A stretch of DNA of 64,000 nt from Paraphysoderma sedebokerense (GCA_025602915.1 JAHLJZ010000034.1:124001-188000); one strand, 5' to 3'; shown: positions 35,697-52,511, counted from the first letter of the stretch. The notes: generated from the letters alone by a model not told the origin. Numbers and translations: made by a program.

Positions 35697-37253
35697 TTAT
35701 ACAATTGGCATAGACTCATTTTGTTGTGTATTGCGATTCTTGCGTTCGCTGCGTAACCATAACTTACTTTTTACGAACCCTTGCCTCACGGCATTCCTTA
35801 AACCAACTTGATATATTAGCATTCCAATTCTGACAAACCACAACTTTCTAAACCATTTTTTAACTTTCTCATGACTCCATTCTTCTCTGAAAATTGCGAG
35901 CTCAAACCATCTAGCAAATCGTAAGCTCGGGTAATCGACAGTCCACCAAAATAGCCATCCGCAAATAACAGCGAATATAATATAAATAAAAGCACAAATC
36001 ATGGATGCTGCGATGTAACTGAGCTGATGGTACTCATAAATAGGGATAAATACTGACGGGACTATCGAGAATAGCACCAGTCCGTGCATCAAATATAGGC
36101 CGTACGAAATCTTTCCTAGAAAAACCAGAGGGCTAATGGAAAAAATAGATCGGAGAGACGGTGTGATTTCGATCAGCAGAAGAAATGCTGCTGCCGGCAA
36201 ATTAAATTCCTGAATGAGAGAGAGTTAAAGTAAACTGTGCTGCAGGACACTACTGAAATCGCGTACCGTAGGTGATTCATAGAACATCAGTTCTTGGTCA
36301 AGTCCGATAGTTTTTCCGTTAAATAAGAAAGGCAAAAATATTCTTTTCATCCATCTCATTACAGGCGGAATCTGAGGCAGATAGAACAAAGCAAACAAGG
36401 CGATCCTAAGGGACCACAATATTGATTTTCTGGCCTTTTGAAGCTGAGCAAACTCTCCAGAAACTGATAGATCACAGAACATTAATCCAAGGAAGAATAT
36501 TGAGTTCCACGACAATTGCCACCACGAAGAAACAGTGATGACAGTGTAGAAGAGGTATCGTGCTGGAGTGTTGAGATCGGTCGCAACAAGAGCAGCGAGA
36601 TAGACCCAGAATGAAGCTTTGAGCTCAATCGGAATCGTCCAGACCGCACCTATAATAATTTATTTGGAATACATCAGCACTCGAAAATTATCTATGATAT
36701 GTGCTGTGAGAAACGAACCTGACGGATAGAGCGGCCCTAATTCTCCGCTATCTTCGGGCGAATCGACAATATCACTGATCAAACGAGCGCATTTGCCAAT
36801 AAAATCCTTAACAGTGTAGATGTCGTCATTCGGGGATTTCAGCCAAACAGAACTTGTAATATTTCTCCACTGTGTCAATTGGTTGAAGGCATTGACCCGT
36901 ATCATCAACAGAAGAATTATATATGACCCCCAAAGAGGGAGGGCTAAACGTAGAGGCCTTCGAATAGCGGAACTCGTCAATTTTTCGATTCGGCGAGATT
37001 TATAGTAATTCAAGACAATGCATCGACCGGAAAGGACGAAGAAAATGGACACTGAAAGTGAACCTGCCCATAGAAAGGATAGTGGAGTCGATGGAAGTAT
37101 CCGCTCGGCATCAGGATAATGCGACTTCAGGGGTTTTTGAGCACCCCAAAGCATTGCTGTACCGACCGCAGTGACATAGTGATAGATTGCAACTACAAAT
37201 GCAGCGGAACCACGAATGCCTTCAAGATACAAGAGTTTCTCGGTACGGAGCAT
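35697..37253 (-). CDS. Membrane acyltransferase, acyltransferase-3 family
   Basis: 476 aa, exons 37253..36719, 36649..36267, 36209..35697, phases consistent. The N-terminus has the family signature YLEGIRGSAAFVVAIYHY with the catalytic-type His. FFVLSGRCI and the mid-protein GAVWTIPIELKASFWVYL are also typical of the fungal OafA/YrhL-like branch. About ten hydrophobic segments are visible, including LFALFYLP and the SYGLYLMHGLVLFSIVP block near the end. The C-terminus is basic and cytosolic-looking. It probably transfers an acyl group to a carbohydrate or lipid at a membrane; the substrate is unknown. An in-frame ATG eight codons upstream (37277) is possible. The first donor is GTTCGT. Confidence 0.88.
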
Positions 37254-37586
37254 CGATATTGCAGAAACCCACAACAAAGTTTATCATATATTTGTTCCGG
37301 TGTCTGTCAGTTTCTGCTGGCGATGGAGAGAGTGTGTTACGGACTGGATTTTGAATTCCAAGTTATCAGCGCATTTCGAGAGGTGAGATTACACTGAGGA
37401 AGTACCGGAATGGACGAATCACGCCGCAAAAGTCTAGGGAGAGGGCAGTTTTAAATTACAAGAAATTTACTGTGATTACACATCTCAACTGCTTATATAC
37501 ATTAAAAAATACATTCTTTCATCGTTGATAATTTGACATCCGGTCCGGGCACAATCACCGACAATCACTCCTTCACAATATGTGAA
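37254..37586. other. Short intergenic region
   Basis: Promoter side of the acyltransferase gene and 3' flank of DPH3. No motif stands out. Confidence 0.5.
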
Positions 37587-37991
37587 TTACACAGAAATCG
37601 GCTCCGTTCCAAATGTGACTGTGTTGCTTTCATCATCATCTCGACGGAAATCATCCTGTAAGCAAAAAGAAAGTCGGATTTAATATGAGATAACAATGAA
37701 AAGAAATTATAAGGTGACTACGAACCGGGTCGTAAATTACTCTAATGATGAGCGAACAACTTGGACATCGGGCAACTTCTTCTCCATCAAAGAGTTCATC
37801 CTAAATTCCATTATAATTATTAAGTAGTAAAATTAGTGTCTGAGACAGTTGGAGCAGGATGGGGCATTCTAGAACAAACTGCTCACCTCGGTAATTTGGA
37901 ACCTATCCCCACAGGGACATGGGTAGTAGTAAATGCCTGCGTCTTCGTCGAAATCAAAATCTTCAATCTCTACTTCGTCGTAGTAGCTCAT
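37587..37991 (-). CDS. DPH3: Diphthamide biosynthesis protein 3 (CSL zinc finger)
   Basis: 82 aa, exactly the usual family length. Exons 37991..37887, 37800..37726 and 37655..37587; missed by single-frame inspection because each exon is short. Reads [19 protein letters not shown], then [30 protein letters not shown] and an acidic tail. The four zinc/iron cysteines (CxC and CxxC) of the CSL zinc finger are all present. DPH3 supplies electrons for the radical step that starts diphthamide formation on elongation factor 2, and also supports tRNA wobble modification through Elongator. The second intron begins GTTCGT. Confidence 0.95.
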
Positions 37992-38532
37992 GTATCAATT
38001 CCTTCAAGAACTTTGACGAGTAGTGCGACTCAGTTCCAGGAGGAGTTGTACAAGTGGATTTGTTTACATGACTCAGCTCATTCACGTGACCGTCTCAGTT
38101 GCTCGCTTTAGTTGGTACGCAAGGAAAAATAATGTCCACTGCGCATCAGTGTGAACTGTGAATGAGCGCCTTCACAAATGATAATTATTGTACAGCCAAT
38201 AAGAGTCAGCCACATGGCAGAAATTTTCGTTGCGAGATCTTCAAAGGAGCTGCAAAAAAAGCCCGTACTCCTTTATGGTTGATGTACAGGGGGTCCAACT
38301 ATTGCCCAGAAGGTCGACTGAATTCGATTCAACTTAATAAAATCGCAAATTGTTATCGCTATTTGAACAATATTATGCCACATATCATTTTGCAGTGCTG
38401 GAAGCATGGACTACTCAAGTCGCGACGAGCCGACGATCAAATGTCGCGATGATGTGTCCAACACCACGATCAGTTCCTCAACTCTCTCGTTCGTTAAAGC
38501 AGCGTCGCTATCATTGAAGCTTCATCAGCAAG
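37992..38532. other. Intergenic region between divergent DPH3 and NCLX-like genes
   Basis: Shared promoter region. An open frame from 38406 could provide an extra 5' exon for the exchanger through a 40-nt GTTCGT intron; I left it out because that intron would be unusually short. Contains TTCACGTGAC near 38090, an E-box-like word. Confidence 0.45.
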
Positions 38533-41500
38533 ATGGGTTCCTTGGACTCTCCTGTGCCGCTTACAGACGAGCCTTCATGCCTTCAACCATGGCTTGCGCT
38601 TGATTCCTGCCGATTTGTCGTTTCTCATTGCAAAAATGAAAAAAGCATTGTCGATTACTTGCAACTATACTACTGTCAATTCCACACACTTTCCATATCG
38701 TGGCTGTTCTATTTTATTAGTGTATTCGTTCTTCTTGCTTTGTTCTATTTGGTTCGTGCAGCAGAATTATTCATAAAGGTAGTTCTCAGATCGGCTACTG
38801 ATGAACCTTCACTTTAATAGTTGTACCGAGTGAGCGATTTCTTTCTTTCCCACGCTTTGCAGCAATTAGCGCTATATATGAATTTATCGGACGAGATTGC
38901 CGGATTGACCTTGCTCTCTTTTGCCAATGGGTGTGGAAGTTTTATTCATCTTATCCAATCTGCCAGAGAAAGTCTAATTCCATTAAAAGAGCACCTGACT
39001 TTTTTACTGCTTTAGCTGCCGCGAATGCCGACGGATTTGGTCTCATAATAGGAAGGTGACAAATCTTATTTATCTTTGAACTAAAGTCTGAATTAAAATG
39101 GGATCTGACTCATCAATTCATCATAAGTGCACTAGGAAGCGGTACATTTGCCTTTACATGCATACTTGGCTGCGTCATATTAGGATCAGCGTCGTTTTAT
39201 TCAAAGGTGCAAGCAATCCGATTAACAGAGAAATCAAGGATGCAGCAAGCGAGACCTTTATCTTCATTTGCGACTGCATTGGCTCCTAAAGATTCAGTAA
39301 ATCCCGCTGCCCCTCCTGAGTCAAGATGCCAAGTACCCGATTCTACAGGAGTCCGAACACAATTGATGCCTGCTGTGCCGTTCAGAACTAATCTCAGCGT
39401 CGAATTCACGACGACATACGGAGAAATTTCGCATGATTCTGTGCGGCGCAAACGATTTCAGGAGTCCGGTAAATCCGTCGGTAATTCCTTATCCGCTCAT
39501 AACTTACCGTTAGGACAAGCGGGGCAGTCTATGTCAATGGTCCCTTGGTTCCCTAATAGAAGATTTCAAACGATAACAAGGAACGACCTCACCATATCTC
39601 GGCATCCGGAATTAGAATCGGATGTCCATGACACTCCAGAGGTAAATGTGACAAGTTTAAATGCAAATCAAATGAATACATCAGCTTCGACCTCTCATCC
39701 GGCTGAATTTCGGCATCAAAACGGTCCTGGATTTCCACAAAAAAATACATCGCAAGCCTATCCGAAAAATTTTAAGGGATTTTTAGTTCCAAAATCGTCA
39801 TTTTTGAGAGGTGTTTGGATGTATTCTGTAGGTTTGTCTGTATTAGGGGTAATATTTTTGGATGGGAAGATATCCAGGGCGGAGTCCATCGTTATGGTGG
39901 TAAGTTTCGGGTCGCCAGATTCTTTCCGCGATTAATACTCAGCTGCGCTCATTAGGTTTCGTATGTTCTATATATTACGTGTGTCGTTAGCTATCACGTA
40001 TTACGAAATCGGCAGGCAAGATCTCAGATAAAACGTAATAGGATGCAACTGAATAAGAAGGATCGCGGACTATCAGCAGATGTCCCCATGCGAGGCAGTT
40101 GTCGCCTCGCAAACGGGACAAGCAGGTAATAATTCATTAAATCTCAACTTTTACTAGGACCATCAGCCTATATTTGACATAATTTATATGATAGCAACCG
40201 AAATTTTCTTCGAAGTTCAAGTCAAATCAATGAAATATCCCCTGCAACCGGTCCCGTGAAAAAAATTGATGTCAGATCAGCCCACTCTGGGGTCGATAAT
40301 TTAGACATATTTCCGCAGGACAAATTGTCATCACATCAGGCTGCTGATTCATTGCCTTCATCCAATTTATTTCCATCAGAAAGGTACTCTGCATCACCCG
40401 AGTTGTCTTTACCATTGAGGCAGGCATCCAGTGGAGCTATCAACAATCGAAATTTAGCCTTGGAGTGTGAACATCTACCAGCGCATGATACTGGTAGAAC
40501 CCAAATGTTAAGTACACATTTGTCGCCGTTAGAACCTGAAATGGTTGTTTCTTCTGCACAAGAACGTCTGGAAGGAAACCGCTTGAATTCAAGCGAACAT
40601 GCCGAAACGCCATTAATAAAACCAGAATACTCAGATGGGAGTGCTAGCATCATCGTCACGTCCACTGAAGGTGTGAACAGTTGCATCGACCTTAACCAGG
40701 AGGATTTGGACATACAAAGCATGTCGCCTGACGGTTTAAAGTCACGACTGAACGCCGATTTAGGTAGTGGCGACATTCAAAATTCGAGCTTACGAAATGA
40801 AGCAGAAATGTCACTCCACCCAGGTTTTGCTTTCCGCTCATCTTCAAATGGTGTAATTTCAAGGAAAGTATCATTTTCGAACGACCGCGACTCTGGTCGG
40901 ACGCCAAAAGAATGCGATACCAAGGATTCTCCGAGAATTATCAAACATATTCCGGGATCTGATTGCGATAGCGGTACACCGCCCCCGTTCACATCTGAAG
41001 AAAAGCCTGCCTCAAAAGGAAATCGGGAAGACATCAAAATCCAAATCCAGTCTAAGTTTCCAGGGAACGAATGCCCGGAAAGCAAAGCATCCAAGACGAT
41101 GGCCGGTCAAGAAGTGGATCCTATGAGTGGCCGTCTGCCGCCGACATTAACCCTTTCGTTATCATGCCTGCAGGTGCAAATCCCACATACCAAGTCCAGC
41201 GCAATCATGTATCACGTTGAAACATTAATTTTAGAGCCTTTGCGACGAAAATTAGCTTTACAGCGAGACTCTAGTTGGGCACTTCGAATATTATCTCTGA
41301 TCGCGTTACCTTTGAATATCGCGTTATTTCTGACGGTTGTTCCAATTTTGCGGGAACAAGTAGCAGAAGAAGAAATTATTAACGACGAAGAGGAGGTAGA
41401 AGATGAAGCCATACTCCAGAGCGCGAGGAAGATTTGCCCGAAAATTCCTACGGATCAACATTGTAATTTGCCCGCTGTTGCTACATCAGGGAATACTCCA

Positions 41501-43140
41501 GTTTTGCCACCGGAACGTGTTTCTGTAGCGTTGCAAACAAATAACACAGTCACCCTTCAGCAATTATCCTCCCTCGCACCCAACTGCCGTCAAGCCAGAA
41601 CCGAATCTGCCATTAAGCGGACGAATGATCTTAGCGTTGTCTCACCTGATGTACTAAAATTCAACCTTTCAATGAGCCTGCCGGCATCTGCAACTTCTCC
41701 GTCACATTCGGCCAACATACCAAGTTCACCTGCTATACCAATATCGTCGTTGCCGCTAAAAAACCATGGCCAAGAATTGCACGGGCCGTCTACCCAAACT
41801 TCTCGGCTTTCGTTTAGAGGCTTTGGAATTTTAAGGCGCGCAAATGCGGTGTGCACGTATCAACCCAGTAAATCATACGTCAAGTTCATATCAATCCTTG
41901 CCTCGCTCGATAACGCCATCATACTTCGCTACCGAACATTATTATTGATTTCTCCCGTCATTTTATTTTCTTTTACTTACTCTTCACTCAGATGGTTCAC
42001 ATTACCGAGAATACTGCCTCAATTACCCATATGGTTGGTTTGCATGATCCTGGGATTTTCATATGGTTTATTCTCAATGTATATTTCCAGATTTCTGTAC
42101 GAAGTGTCTGACTATTACAGACTTATGTTGGAGGAGTTTACATCTACATCAGAAGTGATACAAGGGGACCGTAATACGATGGAAAGAGATAAAAGGTCAA
42201 GTAAGATCTCCAGAACACGATCTGATAGTACTCCGTTAAAAGTGGGGAATGGGAATGGGGGCTATCATCACAACCTTTCTTTCAATTCACTACGGGTTCC
42301 ATCGCATTCAACGCCTCACAGATCAATTGAATCGATTAGCGCTATTCCAATCCCTTCTACTCTCGAGAAAACGGTCGCCCGATTTTTACGGTACCAGAAT
42401 GAACTGAGTAATCCGTCATCTCAATATTACTCTAGAAATCACCCGCACAGTATTCCGCCACGAATTCGCAGAAAATCGAAGTTGCTTTATGCAGTTGAGT
42501 TTGTCCATACATTTGTTAGTTTAAGCGGATGTGTAATTTGGGTTTATGCAATTGCAAATGAGATTGTCAGTTTATTGCAAACTCTTGGTGTACTGTTGGG
42601 AATTAGTCAAGCTTTCATGGGTATTACGATATTGTCGTGGGGGTATGTCCTGTTGTGCCCTCTCCATCGTACTCCCGCACCAAGCAATTAACAATTCAAC
42701 TACTCTATTAGAAATTCTATCGGAGATCTATTTGCTAATTCTGCTATGGCTAAAGCAGGCTACTTTGAAGTCGGAATAACAGGTATAGTTTAGAATGCGA
42801 TGTTTCTAGCCTCATGCGATGTCTAACAGCTAAATTGCGCCGAATTTCTTCAGCCGTGTACACTTCACCCCTCCAAAATATCTTATTAACATTGGGAATC
42901 AATTTTTTACGACAGTCATTCGCATCTGAAACAGGTTATATTGAACTACCAGTATTTCCAGCTTCAGTTTACGCGGCTTTTGCATGTCTTATAGTTTCCG
43001 TCGTGATAGTATCAGGTTTCGTAGTTCCACTTGTGTTCAAATACCGGATGCCAAAATCATTGGGCTATGGGTTTCTATGTGTGTTTGGGACGTATGTAGT
43101 CGCAATTATAACGATGGAGATTGTGCTGCAAGGACGCTAG
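38533..43140 (+). CDS. NCLX/SLC8B1-type cation/Ca2+ exchanger with very large loops
   Basis: About 1397 aa, eight exons: 38533..38778, 38821..38930, 38990..39055, 39128..39899, 39956..40125, 40195..42642, 42712..42782, 42830..43140; phases agree. Antiporter moving Ca2+ against Na+, H+ or Li+. Splicing rebuilds alpha-repeat 1 (GLTLLSFANGAPDFFTAL, then GSALGSGTFAFTCILG) and alpha-repeat 2 (ITILSWGNSIGDLFANSAM). The N-terminal CRFVVSHC...YLQLYYC block is typical of this branch (human SLC8B1, yeast YDL206W). Loops of roughly 200, 370, 195 and 110 residues lie between membrane segments, much longer than in the 584-residue human protein. They are Ser/Pro/Asp-rich and look disordered. Vacuole, ER or mitochondrion are all possible locations. 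The start is uncertain. Confidence 0.88.
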
Positions 43141-43179
43141 CAGCGAACCTGGAATAAAAATTGAGTAGTGAACCGGATT

Positions 43180-43193
43180 GTGAACGGGTGAAC
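43180..43193. promoter_or_regulatory. Tandem GTTCAC motif upstream of CDC16
   Basis: GTGAACGGGTGAAC, the reverse complement of GTTCACCCGTTCAC, about 70 bases before the CDC16 ATG. A single extra GTGAAC lies a few bases upstream, near 43168. Confidence 0.5.
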
Positions 43194-43263
43194 GTTCCAT
43201 GTATGATCACGGCCCACTCTCTGGTGGTGTGGATTTGAGTTGAGAATAAGATATGATGAGAAG

Positions 43264-46159
43264 ATGATGACAATGGCAAAAGCAGCACAGAACGGAACTG
43301 CGACACCCTTTTCCCCATCAAGTAGAGCAAACTACAGAACTCCATCCTTCACATCGTCCTCTGTAGGCTCCCTTGCACCTGACACTCCTGCAACATCATC
43401 AGCCGGTTTGATCAGTAGTTTGCGTGTGCGTCGTCAAGATGCAATCGCTCAACATATATACATTACAGCTGAGTTTTACGCTGACAAGATAGTAGCTATG
43501 ACCAACGATCCGACAGACATATATTGGCTCGCTCAGATTTACATTCAGTCAGGTCAATATTCCAGAGCCGAGCAACTTATCACGTCAAAGAGTTTTGTTA
43601 AGAACAATTCAGCTTGTCGCTATTTATGGGCGCATTGTCTGGCCAAGCAGAAGAGATGGAATGAAGCATTAGATGTTTTGGGCGGAGAAGATCTAACGTC
43701 CGCCAACGAGTTGTTCAAGAATTCTCAATCTACTACGACCCCCGACGGAATCAAAATCGAAGCCTCGATTTTTTATTTACGTGGATGGATACACTTTAAT
43801 ACTAGTGATATGGACAGCGCAAAAAAGAATTTGCTGGAGTCTTTGCGAATCGACTTAAAATGTTACGAGTCATTCTTTCTGCTGGTTGATAATCACCTTC
43901 TAACGACTGAAGAAGAACAAAAGTTATTGCTGTCGCTCCCATTTCATTCCTTGTCATCCGAAGAATCGGAACTTCTCAAAAATCTCTACACTACCCAGCT
44001 TCGAAAGTACGGTATGGCTGATACGATACAAAGCTCTCTTACCGCCATAAATAAACTCTTTTCCACATCCGAAAATATCGACACACTTTTCGCGCAGGCT
44101 GATTTGGCGTACTCCAGAGGTCGGCTACGAGAGTGCCATGCTTTCACTTCTAAGATTGTGACTATGGATCCCTATTGTTTCAGAGCTTTGCCATTGCATT
44201 TGGCTTGTTTGGTGGAGTTGAAAATGAAGAATCAGCTGTTTAATCTTGCCCACAAATTGGCAGACAAATTCCCTGAAGAGTATATTTCGTGGTACGCCGT
44301 TGGATCATACTATTATTTGGCTGGTAACATTAAGGAAGCACTGCCTATGATTTGGTATGTCGAATTGTTCAGCTGAGTCCCAATTCGATTGAGCAAAGCT
44401 AATGGTTATATTAATTTGCTTCTAATAGCAAGGCATCACAACGGGCCGACCAGTTTGCGCCAGCGTGGATAGCGTTCGGTCACTGTCAGAAGATAGAGAA
44501 TGGTTCTGATGTTGCTATTCAAGCTTACGCAACAGCGTCGAAGTTGAATCCCGGGTAAACTTCCTTTTGAATGATTATGAAGTTTCCCCAACCTCTAACG
44601 CCCTTCTGTGCTGTCCCGTCAGATCTCACATTCCACTGATGTATCTTGGCATCGAGCATATGCTGGCAGACAAGCTTGTGGCGGCAGAAAAATACTTTAA
44701 AATTGCTCTCAAGAATTGTCACTCGGATCCTGTGTTGTTAAATGAAGTTGGGGTCCTTTACTATCGCAAACGATGGTGTGTTCACTCTTTTATTTATGGC
44801 ATCGCGACGCATCCCCAACTTACTTTTTTTAATAAAAGCTACGACAAATCGCTACACTATCTAAGAGAAGCAAAACAGTTGTACCAAAAAAATGAATCTA
44901 ACCATCCAATTATAGAGTCAATATACATCAATTTGGGACAAACCTTAACGAAGATATGGTATTTATGAAAACATTTTTAGTAAGTTGAAAGTGGTGTCTG
45001 ATATGCCGTTTCAATTCCTGTAGGAGATTGGATGAGGCCATCGAAGCTCTCAAGCAGGCGATAAATGTCAATTCAGCCAATCCGGCTTCGCAGTCAAGTT
45101 TGGGTTACGCATATCATTTAAAAGGATTATTGGATGAAGCTGTTCAGCAATACCACACGGTCAGTTATTTCTGCTGTGCTTCGTATTGATCTTGTATACC
45201 TCACAATCATAAGCATTGCCATCTAAATAATTCAACACTTTGTTGTATAGTCTCTGACGCTAAACTCCGGCGATCCGGTTACTATCGAACTGCTGGATTA
45301 CGCCCTCGAGGAATTGCAGTACCAAATGTATTCTAGAAACCACTTGCTGCCCGAACAATTGCCGGTTGAATTATTGGATAACAAAGAAGCCGACTACTTC
45401 GGGGACCCCGACTTCTTCTTACCTATACGCTTTAAAGGTGATAAGGCTGTTTCCGAAGGGATAGATAGAGAAATTGAGGAATGCCAAGGTCAAGCAGGAT
45501 ATGCTCCTGAAGAAGTAGATGATAGCGAACGAGAAGGTCAGGTATATAATGTAGAACACGAAGAAAGTTTGGACATGTCCATGGAATTGGGAAGTGATTA
45601 CGAGGGACAGGAGTTGCCTAGTATCGCTACCAAGTCCCCTTCTCCCAACGCCAGATTTCAGTTCACTTTCACCCCCGATCTACAGTCTCATAGCCCAGTT
45701 GAGGTTTCAGTTTCCCATTCAACCCTAGATATAACGTCGCAGTTATCGTCTCACATATCAGAACCGCAACCAAGTGCTGAAGCATCTCAATTTCAATCCT
45801 CCCCATCTTTGAATACTCGTTCTCGCGCGAGACAAATTCAAACTGAAAGCTCAACCAGCCCTTCGGTCTCCTCTCCCACCACCAACTCGACGACAGTATC
45901 TTCAAGGTCCAACCCCGCCCCGAGGTTGTCGACTCGTCGTGCAACGCCCGGCAGATCACGCTCTCCTGCAGCATCTGGTCCCGATTCGAGTCCTTTACCA
46001 ACTGAACGCAGCAACGCTCGTCGTGGAAGGGGAAGAGGAAGGGGTAGAGGACGAGGGGGGATTTCCGGAGCTGCGAGTAGATTACGCTACCAAGTTCCGG
46101 CCGGGGGTAATAGTGGAAGCGAAAGTGGCGGTGGCGAGGACATGGAACTTGATAGTTAG
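43264..46159 (+). CDS. CDC16: APC/C subunit CDC16/APC6, TPR protein
   Basis: 844 aa in six exons: 43264..44354, 44429..44554, 44623..44775, 44839..44958, 45024..45159, 45251..46159. TPR scaffold subunit of the anaphase-promoting complex. The CDC16 core is clear: FYADKIVAMTNDPTDIYWLA, DPYCFRALPLHLACLVELK, HKLADKFPEEYISWYAVGSY, APAWIAFGHC and PVLLNEVGVLYYRKR. TPR helices run from about residue 70 to 600. The tail, about 250 residues, is unusual: it is acidic, then Ser/Thr/Pro-rich, then a run of Arg-Gly (RRGRGRGRGRGRGG) before an acidic end. The ATG at 43264 is followed at once by a second in-frame ATG. It lies just downstream of the exchanger gene, with the tandem GTTCAC motif between. Confidence 0.92.
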
Positions 46160-47750
46160 AATTATGGCTTAAGACATTATTATTTATTTTGATACTTCCA
46201 TTTGAAGGGGGCCGCTTGTTCTGTCGTCTCAATTTATATGAAGCTTACGAGTGTGGCGAACTAAGAGTCTGCTGTAATATAGATAAAATTACGATGAAAA
46301 TAAGAGAATGCAAATATAAATTGCGCCGAGGCTTCCCAATGGTGATATTTCATCGGATGTAGGAAATCGCGAATAGCATTATACACCAAGTTTAACCGTC
46401 TCTTTTATGAAGCCTACAGCAATCGCATAAGTTCAATCTTAATATCCCAATGTTCCTTGGATGTCACGACCTTTCACGTTTTGACAAGACAGCGGTCACT
46501 TCAATTTTGGTTATTAGATTTGATCAAATAAATTATGTAAATTTTTGCTGATATTATGCTGAGGAAAGTATGATTTTTTTTTTCAATCACAGGTACATGG
46601 GCCCGAAATTGATCTTTTACATAAAAATCTCGAGATACTTTGGGTTCAAATATTTAAATTCAGATTAAACCCAACCAAGCCATAAGTCAGCATTAATATT
46701 TGGTTCAATACTACACCACCCCCTCTAAAATCTCAAGCACATTCAACCGACTTCCCAATTCGATATAATTAATCAAGGCAGGTACATGAACCCTTGCCCA
46801 TTCACCCGTCAGTTGTCCCCACCCAACATCCACGTGCACCTAAACAACCTTTTCTCTGCGCTATAAATTCCTCTTCCCTTTGATTATCTGTTCTCTAGAA
46901 TCAATACCGACTATAGTCTTTCTTACCCCATTACTTTAAGTTCTCCCAAATCTAAACTTGGAAACTCTGTTTTCGAGTTCTTTTTGGGGGGGAGTGAGGT
47001 AGCGGGTAGTGACCAAGTCGAAGAGATACAGGATCACTCTCCACTCCATTTATTAATGTGAATATGTGTACTTGGCACTAAGCAGTGATTACATTTGATA
47101 TGATACTTTTGTTTTGCTTGCTACTTTTTTTTTCGTTTTTTTGTGGGTCGTCAAGTTGGACGAGAAGTATGTGGTCGATAATTGGTTGCTTTGACTGTAA
47201 TGTCGTGGTGAATCATTTTTTCCACCATTTTGAATGAAGAAAATACCCAAAGCTGGTGCCGTCTTGGTCGAGAGAAAAAAAATGAGGAATATGAAACAAA
47301 ATAGAGTCTATTCTCACTTTTTAAAATATCTCAAAGATGAAATTATGAACACGCCCACAATACAAACAAAATATCAAAAAATACTTGAAACACAACTTGA
47401 GTGAACCCAGCCGACACTCCGCATAAGTTTCGAGATTTCGTCATAAACACATATGGAATAGACACATGATACAATTGAGTTACATTGATTTTTGTAATCC
47501 ACCCATCTAACAAACTGAGAAAAGTAAACACCAAACCAATAATTCGTTGGATTAGACACCAACAGACAAAACGCATTATTAACCACGAAACAATCAACAC
47601 TTCCTTAAACATAAATTCAATATTATTCAAGTACATTAATTTGAAAATGCATTTATTGTTGCTTAACCTTCTCGGTCGGGGTTGCTGGAGCTAAGTAAGG
47701 ATAAACATGAAGCGTTAGCCTTGAACACCGCTGAAGTTAACAACATAGAG
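46160..47750. other. Convergent 3' intergenic region with an orphan TATA box
   Basis: About 1.6 kb between CDC16 and SERCA. Contains a promoter-like patch at 46780-46930 (see the separate entry) and AT-rich sequence. Open frames at 47343-47694 have low-complexity hydrophobic translations and are not supported. Confidence 0.5.
46862..46868 (+). promoter_or_regulatory. Orphan TATA box without a following coding frame
   Basis: TATAAAT in a CGCTATAAATTCC context, like the boxes of secreted genes A and B, with a pyrimidine-rich initiator-like run about 50 bases on (TCTTTCTTACCCC). No open frame of meaningful length follows on this strand, so a non-coding transcript or chance are both possible. 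Confidence 0.3.
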
Positions 47751-51924
<4,174 letters not shown>

Positions 51925-52089
51925 TTGTGAGGGAGGGATGCGGACGGCGGGGAGAGAGGGTCGATGCGGGGAGGGTGTGTTGGCAGAGAAGAGTCTGGTG
52001 TGTATCCTGTCCACGGACGCTGTTAGCTGTAGTGATGAATGGATGTCTTCTCTGTCTCGGCCAAAGGGAAAAACCCTGGCACGCTTTCT

Positions 52090-52105
52090 GTTCACCCGTT
52101 CACCA
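52090..52105. promoter_or_regulatory. Tandem GTTCAC motif upstream of SERCA, proximal
   Basis: GTTCACCCGTTCACCA, about 165 bases upstream of the SERCA start codon. Same word as upstream of the C2H2 and CDC16 genes. Confidence 0.5.
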
Positions 52106-52141
52106 CCAATGCAAGGAATCCCGTGGAAACAGCTTTTGTCC

Positions 52142-52157
52142 GTTCACTCGTTCACTC
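52142..52157. promoter_or_regulatory. Tandem GTTCAC motif upstream of SERCA, distal
   Basis: GTTCACTCGTTCACTC, 52 bases further upstream than the first cluster, in the same orientation. Two units spaced 8 bases, as elsewhere. Confidence 0.5.
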
Positions 52158-52511
52158 TGGGAATTCGTGCCCCTCGTCGACCTGAAGACGTGGCATTTCC
52201 TTATCAGTACCACCACTAGACTTTTTATGTCATCATCACAATTTCACGACTAAGGACATTTATTTCACTCTCCCCGTAACGCACTTCACTTAAAATACAT
52301 GATCAACTATTTTCTTTTAATCTTTTCTCGATCTTCACCACATCTTATTGAGTTCCACATACGTCTTCTTCCAACTCCCCAACGCATGGGAAGAAGAAAA
52401 ATACATCAACATCACATAACCAGTAGTTATCAAATATAGAAACGAGAAATGAATATATCACACAGACTACACTCACGATTGACATGTAAGAGATCGTAAA
52501 CGTGTTTGCTT

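Larger units (their letters stand above)
51925..52511. other. SERCA upstream region
   Basis: Promoter side of SERCA and 3' flank of SUB2. Holds two tandem GTTCAC clusters (listed separately). Nothing else is seen. Confidence 0.5.

Noticed and set aside
45669-46232. 187-codon minus-strand frame
   Set aside because: Antisense shadow of the CDC16 tail.
47343-47636. 97-codon minus-strand hydrophobic frame downstream of SERCA
   Set aside because: AT-rich, Phe/Ile/Val-heavy translation typical of non-coding sequence; SERCA already has a complete end at 47751.
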